Of a DNA stretch of 64,000 bases, positions 62,294 through 64,000 are shown piece after piece (the first letter of the stretch is position 1; each line of letters starts with the position of its first letter). The DNA is from Lepus europaeus. Lineage: Eukaryota; Chordata; Mammalia; Lagomorpha; Leporidae. The DNA is taken from positions 41,386,002 to 41,450,001 of the forward strand of contig NC_084831.1 of NCBI RefSeq assembly GCF_033115175.1, read 5' to 3'. The position numbers and the translations under genes were made by a program. The notes beneath the pieces are model-generated. The model searched no databases and was not told the origin of the DNA. It was given only the letters and a program-made list of their open reading frames with translations.

Positions 62294-63423
62294 AGTTTCT
62301 TACGTCTTTATACATCCTGTATGCTAATCCTTTATCAGTTGAATAGTTTGCAAATATTTTTCTTATTCTGTGCATTGATCTTTGGCTTTGTTGAGTGTTT
62401 CCTTTGCGCAGAAGCATCTTACCCAGATATAATCTCATTTGTCTATTTTTTGCTTTTATTGCCTGTGCTGGAGTTTTTTCCAAGAAGTCTTAGTCTATGC
62501 CAATGTCTTGGAGAGTTTCGCCCAATGTTCTGCTCTGGTAATTTGATGGTATCAGGTCATGGATTAGATGCTTCATCCATTTTGAATTGATTTTTGAAAA
62601 AGGTGTAAGGTAGGGATCTTATTTCACACTTCTGCATGTGGAGATCCAGTTTTCCCAGCATCATTTGTTAAGGAGACTGTCCTTTCTTTCTCTATAGATT
62701 GATATCAGCTCCTTTGTCAAAGATTAGCTGATGGTAGCTGTGAGGATGAATTTCTGGGGTTTTTAATCTGTGCCATTGGTCTATATGTCTATTTTTGTGT
62801 CAGTAACAGGCTGTTTGGACTATAATTGCCATATAATATGTCTTGAAGGCTGATATTAAGATGTATCTGTCTTTTTGTTGTTTATAATTGCTTTAGCTAT
62901 TGGGGGGGTCTGTCATGTTTCCATTCGAATTTAGCAATGTTTTTCCAGATCTGATAAGAATGCCATTGGTATTTGGATGGGATCACATTGAATTTGGAAG
63001 GTGCTTTAGGTAGTATGGATATTTTGATTATATTAATTCTTCTAATCTACAACAATGGAGACTTTCCATTATTGTGTCTTCTATTTCTTTTTTTAATGTT
63101 TTGTAAATTTCTTTGTGGAGATGTTTCACATCCTTGGTTAAATTTAGTCGAGTGGATTTAAATTTTTGTAGTTATTGTGAATGGGACTGATCTAACAAAT
63201 TATTTCTCAGAGATGGCATTGCCTGTGTATATAAATGCAATTTATTTCTGTGTGTTGCTTTTATATCCTGCAACTTTACAAAACTCTCTTATGATCTCCA
63301 ATAGTCTCTTAGTAGAGTCCTTTTGTTTCCCTATACATAAAATCATGTCAACTACAAATAGCGATAATTTGACTTTCTCCTTTCCAATCTGTATCACTTT
63401 GACATCTTTTTCTAATTGCTCAG

Positions 63424-63834
63424 TGTGGGTGATCATGTGCCTGGTTGGGAGACTGCCTGCCTAACCCATGCAAGAGGTTAACCTGACTGCAAGCAGTGGG
63501 AACTCCAGGAACATTTCCCCTACCCCTGACTTCTGTTGAAGAGCCTTGCTATTGCCAATCAGGTAAACTGCTTCCAGGTGTGGCCCAGGCCCATCAGGAA
63601 GGCTACATGATCTTCAAGCTGATTGGAGAAGCTTAGCAGTGCCAATATCATTTTTATCCTATAGAATTAGTGTTGCCCTGAATTAGCTACACACCCTCTG
63701 CCTGCCCTTTAAAAGCTTATGCTTGATCATTAATAAACAGACATGTTTACTGAAACTTGTCCCCAGCGCTTCTTGTCGAAGAACACCATTGCCCCACCAT
63801 CCTAGCATCACTGGCCTCGCAGGACGAGTCCACA
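63424..63834 (+). mobile_element. Solo LTR (ERV2-like)
   Basis: A 411-bp block begins TGTGG and ends CCACA (perfect 5-bp inverted ends, TG...CA). It cleanly interrupts L1 text: ...AATTGCTC before and TCTGGCTAAAACTTCC after. It has a TATA-like CCTTTAAAAGCTTATG near 63706 and AATAAA near 63732, followed by a CTTGTCCCC stretch. Flanks GCTCAG (63418-63423) and TCTCTG (63835-63840) are plausible decayed copies of a 6-bp duplication, the length typical of ERV2/beta-retrovirus-like elements. No internal region is present, so LTR-LTR recombination removed the provirus. Confidence 0.82.
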
Positions 63835-64000
63835 TCTCTGGCTAAAACTTCCAGAACTATATGAATAGCAAGGGTGAAAGTGAGCATCCTAGCCTAGTTC
63901 TGATGGCTACACCTCATTTAAGCTTTGTTACCATGGAATATATTTTTTTTCATTCTTTCACTTTTAGTCCGTGTTTATTTTTGTTGGTGAGCTGTGCTGC

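Larger units (their letters stand above)
60983..64000 (-). mobile_element. Old L1, minus strand, carrying a CSINE and a solo LTR
   Basis: Starts with the L1 3' end TTTCAATTAATATAAAAAGAAGAG (same type as at 48866). ORF2 in reverse follows from about 61330 to 63417 and resumes at 63835-63900. Beyond that the text jumps to an ORF2/ORF1-border region (GATGGCTACACC near 63900), implying an internal deletion. In the RT block (63242-63436, minus) the catalytic FADD motif reads FVVD, so the copy is inactive. Confidence 0.85.

Overview
The window is mammalian nuclear DNA, almost certainly from a lagomorph and most likely rabbit or hare. The basis is the dense set of tRNA-derived CSINE elements (C repeats) and L1 elements whose 3' end has a G-rich purine block followed by an AT-rich end with AATAAA and an A tail. 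I see no functional protein-coding gene, RNA gene, CpG-island promoter or CRISPR array. The sequence is AT-rich intergenic DNA built by nested retrotransposition. Family names come from recognising the sequence by eye, not from a database search, and boundaries without target-site duplications (TSDs) are approximate.

Layout. 1-1386: a chimeric retroelement (retrovirus-like sequence joined to an L1 3' UTR) lying in an L1 ORF2 relic (1387-3180). 3.3-5.6 kb: several CSINEs. 6035-7505: a second chimeric copy with a 5' inversion. 7.5-10.7 kb: mostly unassigned, with one MIR and two CSINEs. 10675-13255: an AMD1 processed pseudogene. 13.27-18.73 kb: an old minus-strand L1 carrying two CSINEs and a GCSH processed pseudogene. 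18743-21078: a younger minus-strand L1 with a 15-bp TSD. 21.16-28.94 kb: an ancient plus-strand L1 split by a Tigger1 DNA transposon (21527-25280), with both loaded with CSINEs. 29-40 kb: CSINEs, an MST-like LTR, a small MITE-like element, L2 and MIR relics. 40522-41861: a third chimeric copy with a 15-bp TSD. 42-47.7 kb: CSINE, MIR and L2 relics, and a short L1 inserted inside a CSINE. 47.8-54.1 kb: old minus-strand L1s, with a twin-primed L1 insertion at 52621-53460. 54.1-59.7 kb: mostly unassigned, with MIR and L2 relics. 59.7-64 kb: minus-strand L1s carrying one CSINE and a 411-bp solo LTR.

The main candidate for something undescribed is the chimeric family. Three copies join retrovirus-like sequence to an L1 3' UTR, and they show L1 hallmarks: A tails, TSDs and a twin-priming inversion. 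Two copies share the same internal fusion point and the same small L1 deletion, so at least one lineage appears to have spread as a unit. The arrangement is comparable to SVA in hominoids, where a retroviral fragment became part of an L1-mobilised element. A second notable point is that the AMD1 pseudogene still carries a long frame in register after the parental stop, matching the readthrough tail described for AMD1 mRNA.

There are no operons or gene pathways here. What links the parts is the L1 machinery, which accounts for the L1s, the CSINEs, both processed pseudogenes and the chimeric elements.
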